Positions 1 to 7,639 are shown, counted from the stretch's first letter. The stretch is DNA of 51,113 nt from Oceanipulchritudo sp049975345 (GCA_049975345.1 JBNGDP010000011.1:1-51113), one strand, 5' to 3'. Translations and numbers: made by a program. The notes: generated by a model not told the origin, from the letters alone.

Positions 1-180
1 GTGGCGGCGCTGGAGCGGGACCTGCGGGAGGAAACAACCCGGGAAGCGGCCGGTCCTTACTTTGCCCGGCGCCAGCTGAGGCCCGGCTTCAGCCAGCTGC
101 TTGGAAGCGGTGCGCTCGCCCCGAAGCCCGGCCAAAAGACAGTGGATGCGCTCCTCGATGAGATCCGCGACGACCGTTAG
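1..180 (+). CDS. VapB-like antitoxin, 3' end only
   Basis: The reading frame is open from the first base of the window and stops with TAG at 178-180, giving 59 visible residues of a gene that starts outside. The visible part is charged and ends in a short acidic tail, ALLDEIRDDR. It carries no DNA-binding motif that I can recognise; in VapB-type antitoxins that part lies at the N-terminus. The call rests on position: the stop is two bases before the start of a PIN-domain toxin gene on the same strand, the usual antitoxin-toxin order. In such pairs the antitoxin C-terminus wraps the toxin and represses the operon. The family is an inference from context. Confidence 0.6.
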   Translation: MAALERDLREETTREAAGPYFARRQLRPGFSQLLGSGALAPKPGQKTVDALLDEIRDDR

Positions 181-182
181 GC

Positions 183-614
183 ATGATCTTCTGCGACACG
201 AGTTACCTGGTGCGCCTCTACCTTGAGGATCCCGGCTGGGAGGTCATGCGGGATCTCTGCGCGACCGATGCGGTGGCAGCCTGCGAGTTGGCGCTGGCTG
301 AGATTCCGGCTGCCTTCCACCGCGCCTGCCGCGAAGGGCGGTTGGATGCCGCCACCCACAAGGAATTGCGGGCCCAATTCCTCACCGATTGCCAGGCGGG
401 TGCCTTTTCATGGCAGCCCCTGACTGCGGACATTTATCGCCAGCTCCAGGAGGACTACGCCGCTCTCCCGTTCAATTGTTTCCTGCGCGCGGCCGACGCC
501 CTGCACCTTGCCTGCGCCCGGGCACACGGCTTTTCAAAGGTCTATTCCAACGACCGCCATTTCCTTGCCTCGGCCGAACACTTCGGCCTCCAGGGAATCA
601 ACGTGATTGTCTGA
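183..614 (+). CDS. vapC: PIN-domain ribonuclease toxin (VapC family)
   Basis: 143 residues, the usual size for a VapC toxin. The PIN-domain acidic residues can be placed: D5 in FCDTSYLVRLY, E40 in ELALAEI, D105 in RAADALHLA and D124 in YSNDRHFL. In this family they bind Mg2+ or Mn2+ and cleave RNA, often tRNA or rRNA. The start ATG lies two bases after the stop of the upstream antitoxin-like gene, so the two are almost certainly co-transcribed. A regulator gene follows 20 bases later on the same strand. VapC identity is firm at fold level; the RNA target cannot be read from the sequence. Confidence 0.88.
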   Translation: MIFCDTSYLVRLYLEDPGWEVMRDLCATDAVAACELALAEIPAAFHRACREGRLDAATHKELRAQFLTDCQAGAFSWQPLTADIYRQLQEDYAALPFNCFLRAADALHLACARAHGFSKVYSNDRHFLASAEHFGLQGINVIV

Positions 615-634
615 AAATCCCCCCGACTTTCCCC

Positions 635-1741
635 ATGCGCCTCGGACTCATGCTCAATCTCAGCCAAACGAAGGGCCGGCAGCTTTTGCGCGGGATCCAT
701 GCCGCGCTGGAGGGCTGGCCGGGGGTGGAGATCGTGCAGATTCCCTATCACCTGCGGCTGTGGGAGGGCGACCCGCTGGCGGGGCTGGACGCGGTACTGG
801 GGGAATTCGACCGATACCCGCAGGCGAAACCCTTCTGGGAACTGGAGATCCCGGTGATCTATATCTCCAACGCCCTGCCGACGACCCGCTTCCCGAAGAG
901 CGTGATGGACGAGGCGAAGATCGGCCGGATGGCGGCGGAGCACCTGCTGGGCCGCGGCTACGAGCAGTTTCTGGTGCTGGGGGCGGCCGGGCACCACGCG
1001 GCGGAGCTGCGCGCGGCCGCCTTTGTCGGGCACCTCGAGGAAACGGGGCGCAAGGTCAACCGGCTGAACGGCTGGTTCGGGCCGGACAACCAGCTGCTGG
1101 AGGCCCTGTTGCGGGAGGTGGCAGCCGCCACGGCTCCGCTCGGGATATTCGGCTGGACGGATTTCTCGGCCTACAGCGCGGTCAAGGCGGTCCGCCAGGC
1201 CGGACGCCGCATCCCCGAGGAGGCGGGGATCATCGGCGCCGGCGACGACGACATCCTGACGACCATTTCCCTGGTCCCGTTGAGCAGCATCCACCTGCAC
1301 TGGGAAAGCGTGGGCGTCGCGGCAGTCGAGATGCTGCGCGAGGCCTTGGATGGCCGGCGGCCCGCCGATCATCACTGCCAGCGCTGCGAGCTGATCCAGC
1401 GCGCCAGCACGGAGCGCTACCCGGTCTCCGACCCGCGGGTGGCGCGCTGTCTGGCCCTGATCGAGCGGGATCTGGCCGGTGGCTTGAGCGTTCCTCTTCT
1501 CGCCAAAAAGGTCGGCTGCTCGAAGCGGTCGCTGGAGGAGCAATTCCGCAAGGAACTGAACACCTCCCCGGCGCGCTACATCCTCGAGCGGCGCATCAAG
1601 CGGGCCCGGCGCCTCCTGCGGGAGACGGGCCTGCGGGTGTATGAGATCGCCACCGCCTGCGGGTTTGAGGATGCCAATTACTTCGCCGCGGCCTTCAAGC
1701 GGGTAACGGGGAAAAGCCCGACGGAGTTCCGGGAGGGATGA
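635..1741 (+). CDS. XylR-type transcriptional regulator (LacI-like sensor + AraC HTH)
   Basis: 368 residues from ATG 635. The frame is open further upstream, to 389, but that extension overlaps vapC and reads as shadow sequence, while residues from MRLGLMLNL onward match the normal N-terminus of the family. Residues 1 to about 255 form a periplasmic-binding-protein sensor fold (IIGAGDDDILTTISLVPLSSI is the typical late motif). Residues about 268-366 are a double helix-turn-helix AraC domain ending YFAAAFKRVTGKSPTEF. Such proteins bind a sugar and activate neighbouring catabolic operons. No sugar gene is visible beside it, so the ligand is unknown; its target may lie left of the window or elsewhere. 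Confidence 0.88.
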   Translation: MRLGLMLNLSQTKGRQLLRGIHAALEGWPGVEIVQIPYHLRLWEGDPLAGLDAVLGEFDRYPQAKPFWELEIPVIYISNALPTTRFPKSVMDEAKIGRMAAEHLLGRGYEQFLVLGAAGHHAAELRAAAFVGHLEETGRKVNRLNGWFGPDNQLLEALLREVAAATAPLGIFGWTDFSAYSAVKAVRQAGRRIPEEAGIIGAGDDDILTTISLVPLSSIHLHWESVGVAAVEMLREALDGRRPADHHCQRCELIQRASTERYPVSDPRVARCLALIERDLAGGLSVPLLAKKVGCSKRSLEEQFRKELNTSPARYILERRIKRARRLLRETGLRVYEIATACGFEDANYFAAAFKRVTGKSPTEFREG

Positions 1742-1763
1742 GAGGACCCGGGGGCGAGGACTT

Positions 1764-1783
1764 CGCCTTCGCGCCTGAAGGCG
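1764..1783. terminator. Hairpin between convergent genes
   Basis: A perfect 7-bp stem, CGCCTTC (1764-1770) paired with GAAGGCG (1777-1783) across a 6-base loop, sits between the end of the XylR-type regulator and the end of the convergent cytochrome c gene. There is no clear T-run on either side, so it may stop transcription only weakly or with Rho. Confidence 0.35.
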
Positions 1784-1799
1784 CTACTCGGAGGTGGCG

Positions 1800-2645
1800 T
1801 CACGCTTCCGGAGCGGGTTCTTCAGCCCCTTCGACAGGCTCAGGGCCTTCGGCTCCTTCGACAGGCTCAGGGCCTTCGGCTCCTTCGACAGGCTCAGGGC
1901 CTTCGGCTGGCGCTTCCTCAATTACCGGTTCAACCGGGGCTGGCGGCGCCCACTGGCCGGTGACCGGCCCGTGGATGGCCTCGAGCTCCTGTTGGGACCA
2001 GGGATCGGTACGGGCGCCGTAGGCGGCGCGGACCTCGGCCACCAGCTCCTCGGAGACCGGATAGGAATTGTTCTGGTGCTCCGGATCGGTGCGCAGCCAG
2101 GTGAGGACGGCGGCGATCTGCTGGTCGCTGAGGCGGCCGAAAGCGGTCATGGCGTTGTTGTATTCATTGCCGTTGACCACCACGGGACCGGCGAGGCCTG
2201 CGAGGACCACCTTGATGAGGCGCTCGGGATTGTCCTGCACCCAGTCGGAGGCGACCAGGGGCGGATAAACGCCGGGAAGGCCCATCCCGCTGGCCTGGTG
2301 GCAGGCGACACAGTTCTGGTTGTAGATACGCTTGCCGAGGGCCATCATGTCGACCTCGCGCGGGCCGGTGTCCTCCATGGAGCCGGCACGCTTGGTTTCG
2401 TCATAATGGAAGGGCCCGAAGTCGCCCGAGTAGTGGACGAGATAGATCCCGGCCCAGAAGGCGAGGACCATAAAAAGGGCGACGAAGAAGAGCGGCATCG
2501 GGGAGAAATTCTCCGTCGGCTCCTCTTTTTCCCGCATCAGCTGGGTATGGACCTTCTGCAGGTCGGAATCATCGAATTTGGTGCCCTCGAACGTTTCCCG
2601 GGATTCACCCCTGGGCGGATACTTGTCTTTCTGGTCTTCGCTCAT
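1800..2645 (-). CDS. Membrane-anchored monoheme cytochrome c of the ACIII-linked oxidase (CcoP-like)
   Basis: 281 residues. A charged cytoplasmic N-terminus (1-48) leads to one membrane segment (about 50-70, PLFFVALFMVLAFWAGIYLV) and a periplasmic cytochrome c domain with one heme site, CVACH at 112-116, and a likely Met ligand in NNAMTAFGRLSD. It is the last gene of the oxidase unit, 15 bases after the ccoO stop, and would carry electrons to CcoN/CcoO. True CcoP normally has two heme sites; here there is one. The C-terminal tail is odd: three exact copies of the nine-residue unit GPEPVEGAE (about 249-275) made by a 27-bp tandem DNA repeat, described separately. Start ATG at 2645. Confidence 0.85.
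   Translation of the reverse strand: MSEDQKDKYPPRGESRETFEGTKFDDSDLQKVHTQLMREKEEPTENFSPMPLFFVALFMVLAFWAGIYLVHYSGDFGPFHYDETKRAGSMEDTGPREVDMMALGKRIYNQNCVACHQASGMGLPGVYPPLVASDWVQDNPERLIKVVLAGLAGPVVVNGNEYNNAMTAFGRLSDQQIAAVLTWLRTDPEHQNNSYPVSEELVAEVRAAYGARTDPWSQQELEAIHGPVTGQWAPPAPVEPVIEEAPAEGPEPVEGAEGPEPVEGAEGPEPVEGAEEPAPEA
1828..1908. repeat. Three tandem 27-bp repeats inside a cytochrome c gene
   Basis: Three copies at 1828-1854, 1855-1881 and 1882-1908, each beginning CCTTCGACAGGCTCAGGG. The core CTTCGACAGGCTCAGG resembles short repeats I recall scattered between genes in many bacterial genomes. Here the length is a multiple of three, so it is translated in frame on the minus strand as GPEPVEGAE units. 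Confidence 0.9.
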
Positions 2646-2660
2646 CGGAACCGCCCTCTC

Positions 2661-3362
2661 CTACTGGGTGAATTTCATTTCCGGCAGTTCGTAGTCCTGC
2701 TGCAGGTTCATCAGGTAGGCGACGAGGTCGCGGGCCCGCTGGGTGGGCACCAGCTCATGGCCTTCGCCCGGATGGAATTCCCCGGGCAATTCGATGGCAT
2801 CGGGTGCCGGACCACGGGTCTCGCTGATCTTCTGAACCTCGAAAAGGAAGGGATACGGCGGCATCGTGGAGCCCGGAGAGGTGATCTGCGGATTATACAG
2901 GTGCTGGTACTGCCAGAGTTCGGAGTAGCGCAGGCCGACATTGGCGAGGTCCGGACCGGTCCGCATGGTTCCCAGCATGACACGCTCGGTCTCTATGTAG
3001 TCGCGGGCCACCGACTGGCGGTTGCCCCATCCGCGCTCGAAGTCGGCCCCGAATCCCTGGCGTCGAACCTGCTGGGAGTGGCAGTAGAGGCAGCCCATCT
3101 GCTGGTAGACCAGTTTGCCGCGCTGCGCCTCCCCGACCAGCGCCTTGGGCCAGGCCTCCATGCCGGGCGTGTTTTCCCCCATCAGGACCTGGCCGTCCGC
3201 CTTGTACGTGGGACCCGCGATTGGTTCCCCCTGCTCATTGACCAGGTCCGGCGTGGCGGGTGAGAGGTCCTTCATCTGGATGTGGGTCGTGAGAACGATC
3301 CCGGTCCATGAGAAAGCGAGGGTGAAGAAAATTCCGAGGAAAAGAATGGGCAGGCTTTTCAT
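2661..3362 (-). CDS. ccoO: cbb3-type cytochrome c oxidase subunit II (CcoO)
   Basis: 233 residues with an N-terminal membrane anchor (about 4-26) and one cytochrome c site, GCLYCHSQ, heme cysteines 91 and 94 with His95. The family signature MGTMRTGPDLANVG and the Met-ligand region SPGSTMPPYPFLF are both present. The subunit sits on the periplasmic face and passes electrons to the CcoN heme b/b3-CuB centre. It starts four bases after the ccoN stop, and the monoheme cytochrome gene follows 15 bases later, so the three form one transcription unit. Length is typical. This copy is a separate polypeptide, unlike the fused version in the second oxidase locus at 35459-37807. Confidence 0.93.
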   Translation of the reverse strand: MKSLPILFLGIFFTLAFSWTGIVLTTHIQMKDLSPATPDLVNEQGEPIAGPTYKADGQVLMGENTPGMEAWPKALVGEAQRGKLVYQQMGCLYCHSQQVRRQGFGADFERGWGNRQSVARDYIETERVMLGTMRTGPDLANVGLRYSELWQYQHLYNPQITSPGSTMPPYPFLFEVQKISETRGPAPDAIELPGEFHPGEGHELVPTQRARDLVAYLMNLQQDYELPEMKFTQ

Positions 3363-3366
3363 GCGG

Positions 3367-4857
3367 TCAGGCCTCCTGCGGGTTGGGCGTGAGCAGGGTC
3401 GGTCCGGTCACCCGGTCCTGGGTGCGCGGGCTGAAAATCATCCAGAAGACATTGATGGCAAAGGCAAGGTGCCCGACGAGGATCATCACCCCGGAAAGGG
3501 ACCGGACCCAGAGCCAGGGCTTGGTGTTCTCCACCACCTGCAGGAAAGTGTGGACCGGCGTGCCGTCTTCCGTGAGGGCGTTCATCTGCAATCCCTGCAG
3601 CCAGCCCCCCGTCTGGAGCGCGATCACCATGATCAGGATCCCCATTCCCGCCATCCACCAGTGCACCTTGATAAGGAAAGCGTTGGGCCACTCCCGCAGG
3701 AGCAGGCGCGGCATCATGTAGTAGACCGCTCCGAACATGATCATGGTGAAAAAGGCATACACCCCGTGGTGGGCATGGCCGACTGTAAAATGGGTGAAGT
3801 GCGTCACCTCGTTGACATGACGCAGGGCCATCATGCTCCCAAAGAGGCTGACCACGGTGTAGTTGATGGCCCCGAAGACCACGAAGCGGATCGTCGGGCT
3901 GGCCCAGCCCTGCTTGTGCAGGCCGACCACCGTCAGGTGGTGGTTCACTCCGACCACCACGACCGGGATCACCATCATGACGCTGGCCACCGTTCCAGCG
4001 GAAATCACCCAGGCCGGAACCGGGCCGCCAATCAGGTGGTGGACGCCCGCCCAGTTGTAGAAGAGGGCAAGGGCCCAGAAGCCGACCACCGATAAGTAGT
4101 AGCTGTGAATCGGCCGGCCCAATACTTTCGGAATCAGGTAATAGGCCGTCGCCAAGGCAATGGGGGTCAGCCACAGTCCCAGCACGTTGTGGGCGAACCA
4201 CCAGTTGGTCAGCGACTGCACCACCCCGGTGGCCGGTTCAAAGACGAGCATGATCTGCGCCACCGTGTAGAGCCAGGGAAGCCAGAAGAAGGCGGCGAGG
4301 AGGTACCACTGCGAAACGTAGACATGCCCGCTCTGCCGCCAGCGGAAGGCGATGATCACCCAGACCCCGACGAGTGCGTAGCTGATCGCCACCAGCGGCG
4401 TGGCATAGGCCGGCATTTCCAGCCACTCCACCCCGATCATGTCCCCGCGCAGGATGCCGAAGATCCCGATCGTGATGGCGATGTTCCAGAAGACCCCGGC
4501 CACCAGGAGGATGTTGGTATGCCGGATGCGGGAGCGGCAGAGCCGTCCCATGATCCAGGGGGCCACGGCGAAAATCACGTTGTTGCCCCAGCCGAAGATC
4601 ATGGCATTGAGGTGGGCCGTGCGCACACGACCAAAGGTGAGCCACTCCGAGGCGCCGAGAAAATCGGGATTGGTCGCCTTGATGGCGGCGATCAGGGCAA
4701 AGGCCGTTCCCGCCAGCAGCCAGAAGACCGCCGAGACAAGGAAAAGCATGGCCGGTGTCCGCATGGAGGCGTCGACCTCCCCGAGCCGCGCCTTCAGGTC
4801 GACCCGCTCGTCCCCCGTCGGCCGGAATGATTCAAGTAGTGATGATGTGGAACTCAT
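3367..4857 (-). CDS. ccoN: cbb3-type (C-family) cytochrome c oxidase catalytic subunit I (CcoN)
   Basis: 496 residues, about 12 membrane segments. Metal ligands of the heme-copper family are visible: the low-spin heme His in RTAHLNAMIFGWGN, the CuB His in WWFAHNVLGLWLT, the two CuB His in YNWAGVHHL, and the heme His cluster in HFTVGHAHHGVYAFF. The tyrosine in ALFYNWAG lines up with the TM7 tyrosine cross-linked to the CuB ligand in C-family oxidases, which argues for oxygen reduction rather than a nitric-oxide reductase. It is clearly diverged from the second CcoN in this window (35459-37807). It follows the alternative complex III genes on the same strand, after an intergenic inverted repeat. 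Confidence 0.92.
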   Translation of the reverse strand: MSSTSSLLESFRPTGDERVDLKARLGEVDASMRTPAMLFLVSAVFWLLAGTAFALIAAIKATNPDFLGASEWLTFGRVRTAHLNAMIFGWGNNVIFAVAPWIMGRLCRSRIRHTNILLVAGVFWNIAITIGIFGILRGDMIGVEWLEMPAYATPLVAISYALVGVWVIIAFRWRQSGHVYVSQWYLLAAFFWLPWLYTVAQIMLVFEPATGVVQSLTNWWFAHNVLGLWLTPIALATAYYLIPKVLGRPIHSYYLSVVGFWALALFYNWAGVHHLIGGPVPAWVISAGTVASVMMVIPVVVVGVNHHLTVVGLHKQGWASPTIRFVVFGAINYTVVSLFGSMMALRHVNEVTHFTHFTVGHAHHGVYAFFTMIMFGAVYYMMPRLLLREWPNAFLIKVHWWMAGMGILIMVIALQTGGWLQGLQMNALTEDGTPVHTFLQVVENTKPWLWVRSLSGVMILVGHLAFAINVFWMIFSPRTQDRVTGPTLLTPNPQEA

Positions 4858-4876
4858 TTTTAAAATTATTCATGAT

Positions 4877-4979
4877 ATCAGGGATGAAGGGGATAAAAGG
4901 GATTCCATCATCCCTGTCTCAATCCCAATCCTGTTCATAAAATAAATCCTTTTTATCCCCTTCATCCCCTTCATCCCTG
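4877..4979. repeat. Inverted repeat, family A, copy 1
   Basis: Left arm ATCAGGGATGAAGGGGATAA at 4877-4896. The right arm, about 4946-4979, reads TTATCCCCTTCATCCC and then repeats CTTCATCCC once more. The arms can fold into a long stem with an AT-rich loop. It lies between the ccoS-like gene and ccoN. A second copy of the same family is at 45271-45342. Confidence 0.85.
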
Positions 4980-5005
4980 TTTCTCAATACGAATTTCATA
5001 CCTGA

Positions 5006-5230
5006 TCATCCGTTCTTCCGCGCCTCCGGGTCTCCGCGTGATTTTTTCTTTTCGGGGAACGCATCCGTCACCTCGCCCTCCGGCTCATCCTCGTCAAAAA
5101 TGGTACGGGCCCCCTTTTCCAGATCGCTCAGCTGCCCGTGCCTGTGGGCCCAATAGAGCGCCAAAGCCCCCCCGAGGAAGAAGAGGCTGGCAAAGACAAA
5201 ACCGAGAAGGATGTACTGACTCCATTCCAT
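5006..5230 (-). CDS. CcoS-like cbb3 oxidase assembly protein
   Basis: 74 residues from ATG 5230; a TTG at 5248 would add six residues but is less likely. One membrane segment (about 6-27) is followed by WAHRHGQLSDLEKGARTIFD and then an acidic and a basic tail. The pattern of a single helix followed by SGQ-x-DDLE-x-x-A-x-x-I-x-x-D is the hallmark of CcoS, which is needed to insert heme and copper in cbb3 oxidases. The tail after residue 45 is longer than in proteobacterial CcoS. Its place just upstream of ccoN fits. The assignment is by motif only, since proteins this short give weak evidence. Confidence 0.7.
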   Translation of the reverse strand: MEWSQYILLGFVFASLFFLGGALALYWAHRHGQLSDLEKGARTIFDEDEPEGEVTDAFPEKKKSRGDPEARKNG

Positions 5231-5250
5231 GAATACTACAAACCCCAAAA

Positions 5251-5336
5251 ATCGGGACCGGGACCGGGAACGGAATCGGGATCGGATGCTGCCAATGGTT
5301 GGAGTAAGGTTGTCCGTTCCCGGTCCCGATCCGGAT
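5251..5336. repeat. Inverted repeat, family B
   Basis: The left arm at 5251-5274 reads ATCGGGACCGGGACCGGGAA and continues CGGA. The right arm at 5313-5336 is its complement with one 6-base unit (GGACCG) fewer. It fills most of the gap between the 103-residue membrane protein and the ccoS-like gene. Its architecture is like family A, but the unit sequence is different. Confidence 0.8.
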
Positions 5337-5374
5337 TGATGATTGTGGATACGCCGGTCATCTGGATTACGTGA

Positions 5375-5686
5375 TTACTGTCCCCCCTGGTGGGCCCTTA
5401 GCTCCTCGACGGTGAGTTTCATTGCCTCCTCGACGGGAACGCGGAGGATCCCCTCGTCCTGGTTGACCCACTCGTAGGCGCTGACCAGACGCGCCTGTTC
5501 AGCGCGCACATCGTTGCGGATCTGGTAGCGGATCTCGGCATTCTTCGCCTCGGTCGACCGGGCCCGGTTGGGCAGGTAGGCCACCGCCACGACCAGCAGG
5601 AAGACAAAGATGACCCCGATCCACCCCAGAGCGGAAAGCAGCACGGTGCGGTCGGAGGGTTCCTGTTCGATTCGCGGGTTATTCAT
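5375..5686 (-). CDS. Small membrane protein linked to the ACIII/oxidase genes
   Basis: 103 residues. One membrane helix (about 14-40, LLSALGWIGVIFVFLLVVAV) is followed by a charged, mostly helical stretch and then YEWVNQDEGILRVPVEEAMK (about 71-90). From memory, a similar Y-x-W-V-(D/N)-x-x-x-G-(I/V)-x-R-(I/V)-P-(I/V) motif recurs in small proteins encoded beside cytochrome oxidase and SCO genes in Planctomycetes, Acidobacteria and Verrucomicrobia; no function is established that I know of. Its start overlaps the end of actF by 8 bases, so it is translationally coupled to complex III. It may be a small subunit or an assembly factor. I do not assign a function. Confidence 0.75.
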   Translation of the reverse strand: MNNPRIEQEPSDRTVLLSALGWIGVIFVFLLVVAVAYLPNRARSTEAKNAEIRYQIRNDVRAEQARLVSAYEWVNQDEGILRVPVEEAMKLTVEELRAHQGGQ

Positions 5687-6983
5687 GGCAGTTGATCGAT
5701 TCTTCGATCCGCGGATCGCGGATCGGGATGGGTCGTTGCTTCGCGACGGATTTCAAAAAGGCCCAGATGGCCACGGCTCCAACCCCGAGGAACATCGTCA
5801 CGTCCACCCAGTTGATGCCGAACTGGCGCACGATATAGTGACCATGGCTGTCGGTCACGAGCTTCTGCGGGACAATATTCCAGTAGAGGTCCAACAGGTG
5901 AAAGACAAGGATCCAGATGGCGATGAAGCGCAGCCGCGCCGCGAACTTGTTCCGGTACCAGAGCAGATAGAGGAAGGGAACGAAGAAGTGCAGGAAGATC
6001 AGCCCCATGCTGACCCACCACCAGCTGTTTTTCGTCCCGTCGCTGTTCAATTCCCGCATGTTGTACCAGAAGGTCTCCTCCGGGATGTTGGCGTTGTAGA
6101 TCAGGAAGTACTGGGAGAAGCTGATGTAGGCCCAGAAGACGGTGAAGGCCAGCATGATGCAGCCCATCAAATAAAAATGGACGGGCTTCACGATTCCCTT
6201 GAGGCCGTCGCCGCGGGTGGCCATGTAGAACATCAACAGCACGGTCGCCGAGAGGGCCGCCCGCATGCTGGCGGCGAAGAACCACACCCCGTACATCGTC
6301 GAGAACCAGTGGTAATTCAGCGACTTGAACCAGTCGATGGCCGCGAAGGTGGTGGCGAAGGCGCAGAGGAAGAGGCCGAAGGCCGCGAGCACACGCGAGC
6401 GGTGCACGTTCGCATGGTCCCCGGTGAGGTCCATGTTGAAGGACCATTTCCGGAAGGTAAGCGCCAGCACCGTCCAGACCCCGAAATACAGCACGTAGCG
6501 AAGGATGAAGAACGTCGTTTCCAGGTAGGGGGACTTGTGGACGTACAGGACATCTTGCGCCACCGTTCCATGGCCGCCCGCCACCAGCGCATCCCCGTTC
6601 ATCCAGATCCAGGGCACATCCCCGCCTCCGGCGGCGAAAAGGCTGAGCAGGACCAGCGGAAGGAAGATCAGGGCAAGGTAGGGAAAGGCCCCGATGGCGT
6701 GTTCCAGCTGGCGGCGGATAATGACCGACCAGCCGGAATCAAACATCCACCAGATCATGAGAAGAAAGAGCATCCCGATGAGGATGGACAGCCAGAAGGA
6801 AATCCCCAGCAGCCAGCCGATGAAGGGCCGTGCGGGATCCGTTTCCGGGCCGGTGAACAGCCCGATGGCGGACAGCGCGATGAAGATCAGCCCGGCGATG
6901 AGGAAGAGGAAGGACTTGTCCCCGCGCCCGCTCGTTCCGCTCACCGCGGCGCTGCCGGAAATCACGTCACTACTGGTGCTCAT
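5679..6983 (-). CDS. actF: Alternative complex III subunit ActF (NrfD-related membrane protein)
   Basis: 434 residues, about ten membrane helices. It follows actE with an ATGA overlap and is the last of the six act genes. Conserved features include MDLTGDHANVHRSRVLAAFG, AIDWFKSLNYHWFSTMYG, and the later AYISFSQYFLIYNANIPEET, all typical of ActF. In this family ActF is a paralogue of the quinol-binding ActC and may take part in proton translocation; it does not bind a redox cofactor. Position and topology make the call secure. Confidence 0.93.
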   Translation of the reverse strand: MSTSSDVISGSAAVSGTSGRGDKSFLFLIAGLIFIALSAIGLFTGPETDPARPFIGWLLGISFWLSILIGMLFLLMIWWMFDSGWSVIIRRQLEHAIGAFPYLALIFLPLVLLSLFAAGGGDVPWIWMNGDALVAGGHGTVAQDVLYVHKSPYLETTFFILRYVLYFGVWTVLALTFRKWSFNMDLTGDHANVHRSRVLAAFGLFLCAFATTFAAIDWFKSLNYHWFSTMYGVWFFAASMRAALSATVLLMFYMATRGDGLKGIVKPVHFYLMGCIMLAFTVFWAYISFSQYFLIYNANIPEETFWYNMRELNSDGTKNSWWWVSMGLIFLHFFVPFLYLLWYRNKFAARLRFIAIWILVFHLLDLYWNIVPQKLVTDSHGHYIVRQFGINWVDVTMFLGVGAVAIWAFLKSVAKQRPIPIRDPRIEESINCHE

Positions 6984-7639
6984 AATCCAAACTCTCCTCT
7001 CCGGTCGGCCGGCACGTCCTCCACGGTTGCGGAAGCGGCCCGCTGCAGGGCCCGCACATACATGACCACCTTCCAGCGGTCCTCCACGCGGATTTTCGAT
7101 CCGTAGGGCCCCATGGTGTTCTTCCCGTTGGTGATGGTGTTGAAAATATCCCCGTCCGGCAGGTCCATGAGCCGGGTCTGCAGCAGGCTGGCGATGGTCG
7201 GGTATCCATAGCGCTCCTGCGCGATCACGCCCTTGCCGTTTCCGGAGTCACCGTGGCAGATGGCGCAGTAGATCGTGAACAGCTCCCGTCCGGTTTCCAT
7301 GTTCTCGTAGCTGACCGGCACCGGGAACCCGTCGCCGAAGGAGCCGTCCGCGAGCATGCCGGTGGCGAGATACTCATTCTCCCGGAAGCGGTTGTCCGGA
7401 CTCAGGTGGGGATAGGTCTCCTGCTCCCCGGTCACGAAGGGCACGGCACCCGCGACCGGCTGGCGATCCATCCGGCCATCGGCGAAGAAGCGGGTCTTGC
7501 CCTGCTCCATGAATCTCGACTGCCGGTCCATGTCGGGGAAGACTTCCAGCGGCGGCTTGGTCGACTGGCATCCGCGGAACCCGAAAACGGTCACGACCAG
7601 CAGGAGAAGGAAAAAGTAGACCAGGAAAAACTGTCTCAT
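6980..7639 (-). CDS. actE: Alternative complex III subunit ActE (monoheme cytochrome c)
   Basis: 219 residues. An N-terminal hydrophobic segment (about 4-21) ends in FRGCQS, a plausible lipobox cysteine at position 24, so the protein may be a lipoprotein. The periplasmic domain carries one heme site, CAICHGDSGNGKG, and a Met ligand is likely in NTMGPYG. In characterised ACIII, ActE is the monoheme cytochrome that passes electrons outward from ActA. It overlaps actD by four bases (ATGA at 7636-7639) and actF by four bases (6980-6983), so the three are translationally coupled. Confidence 0.92.
   Translation of the reverse strand: MRQFFLVYFFLLLLVVTVFGFRGCQSTKPPLEVFPDMDRQSRFMEQGKTRFFADGRMDRQPVAGAVPFVTGEQETYPHLSPDNRFRENEYLATGMLADGSFGDGFPVPVSYENMETGRELFTIYCAICHGDSGNGKGVIAQERYGYPTIASLLQTRLMDLPDGDIFNTITNGKNTMGPYGSKIRVEDRWKVVMYVRALQRAASATVEDVPADRRGEFGL

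Noticed and set aside
1828..1908. CRISPR array
   Set aside because: The three repeats are directly adjacent with no spacers and are translated in frame.
3367..4857. Nitric-oxide reductase as an alternative for the first CcoN
   Set aside because: The TM7 tyrosine of C-family oxidases is present (ALFYNWAG) and a CcoO gene with heme follows; NorB lacks that tyrosine and pairs with NorC.
5610..7106. 498-residue open frame on the plus strand
   Set aside because: Antisense of actF and actE; the translation is dominated by His, Glu, Gly and Pro, as expected of an antisense frame.
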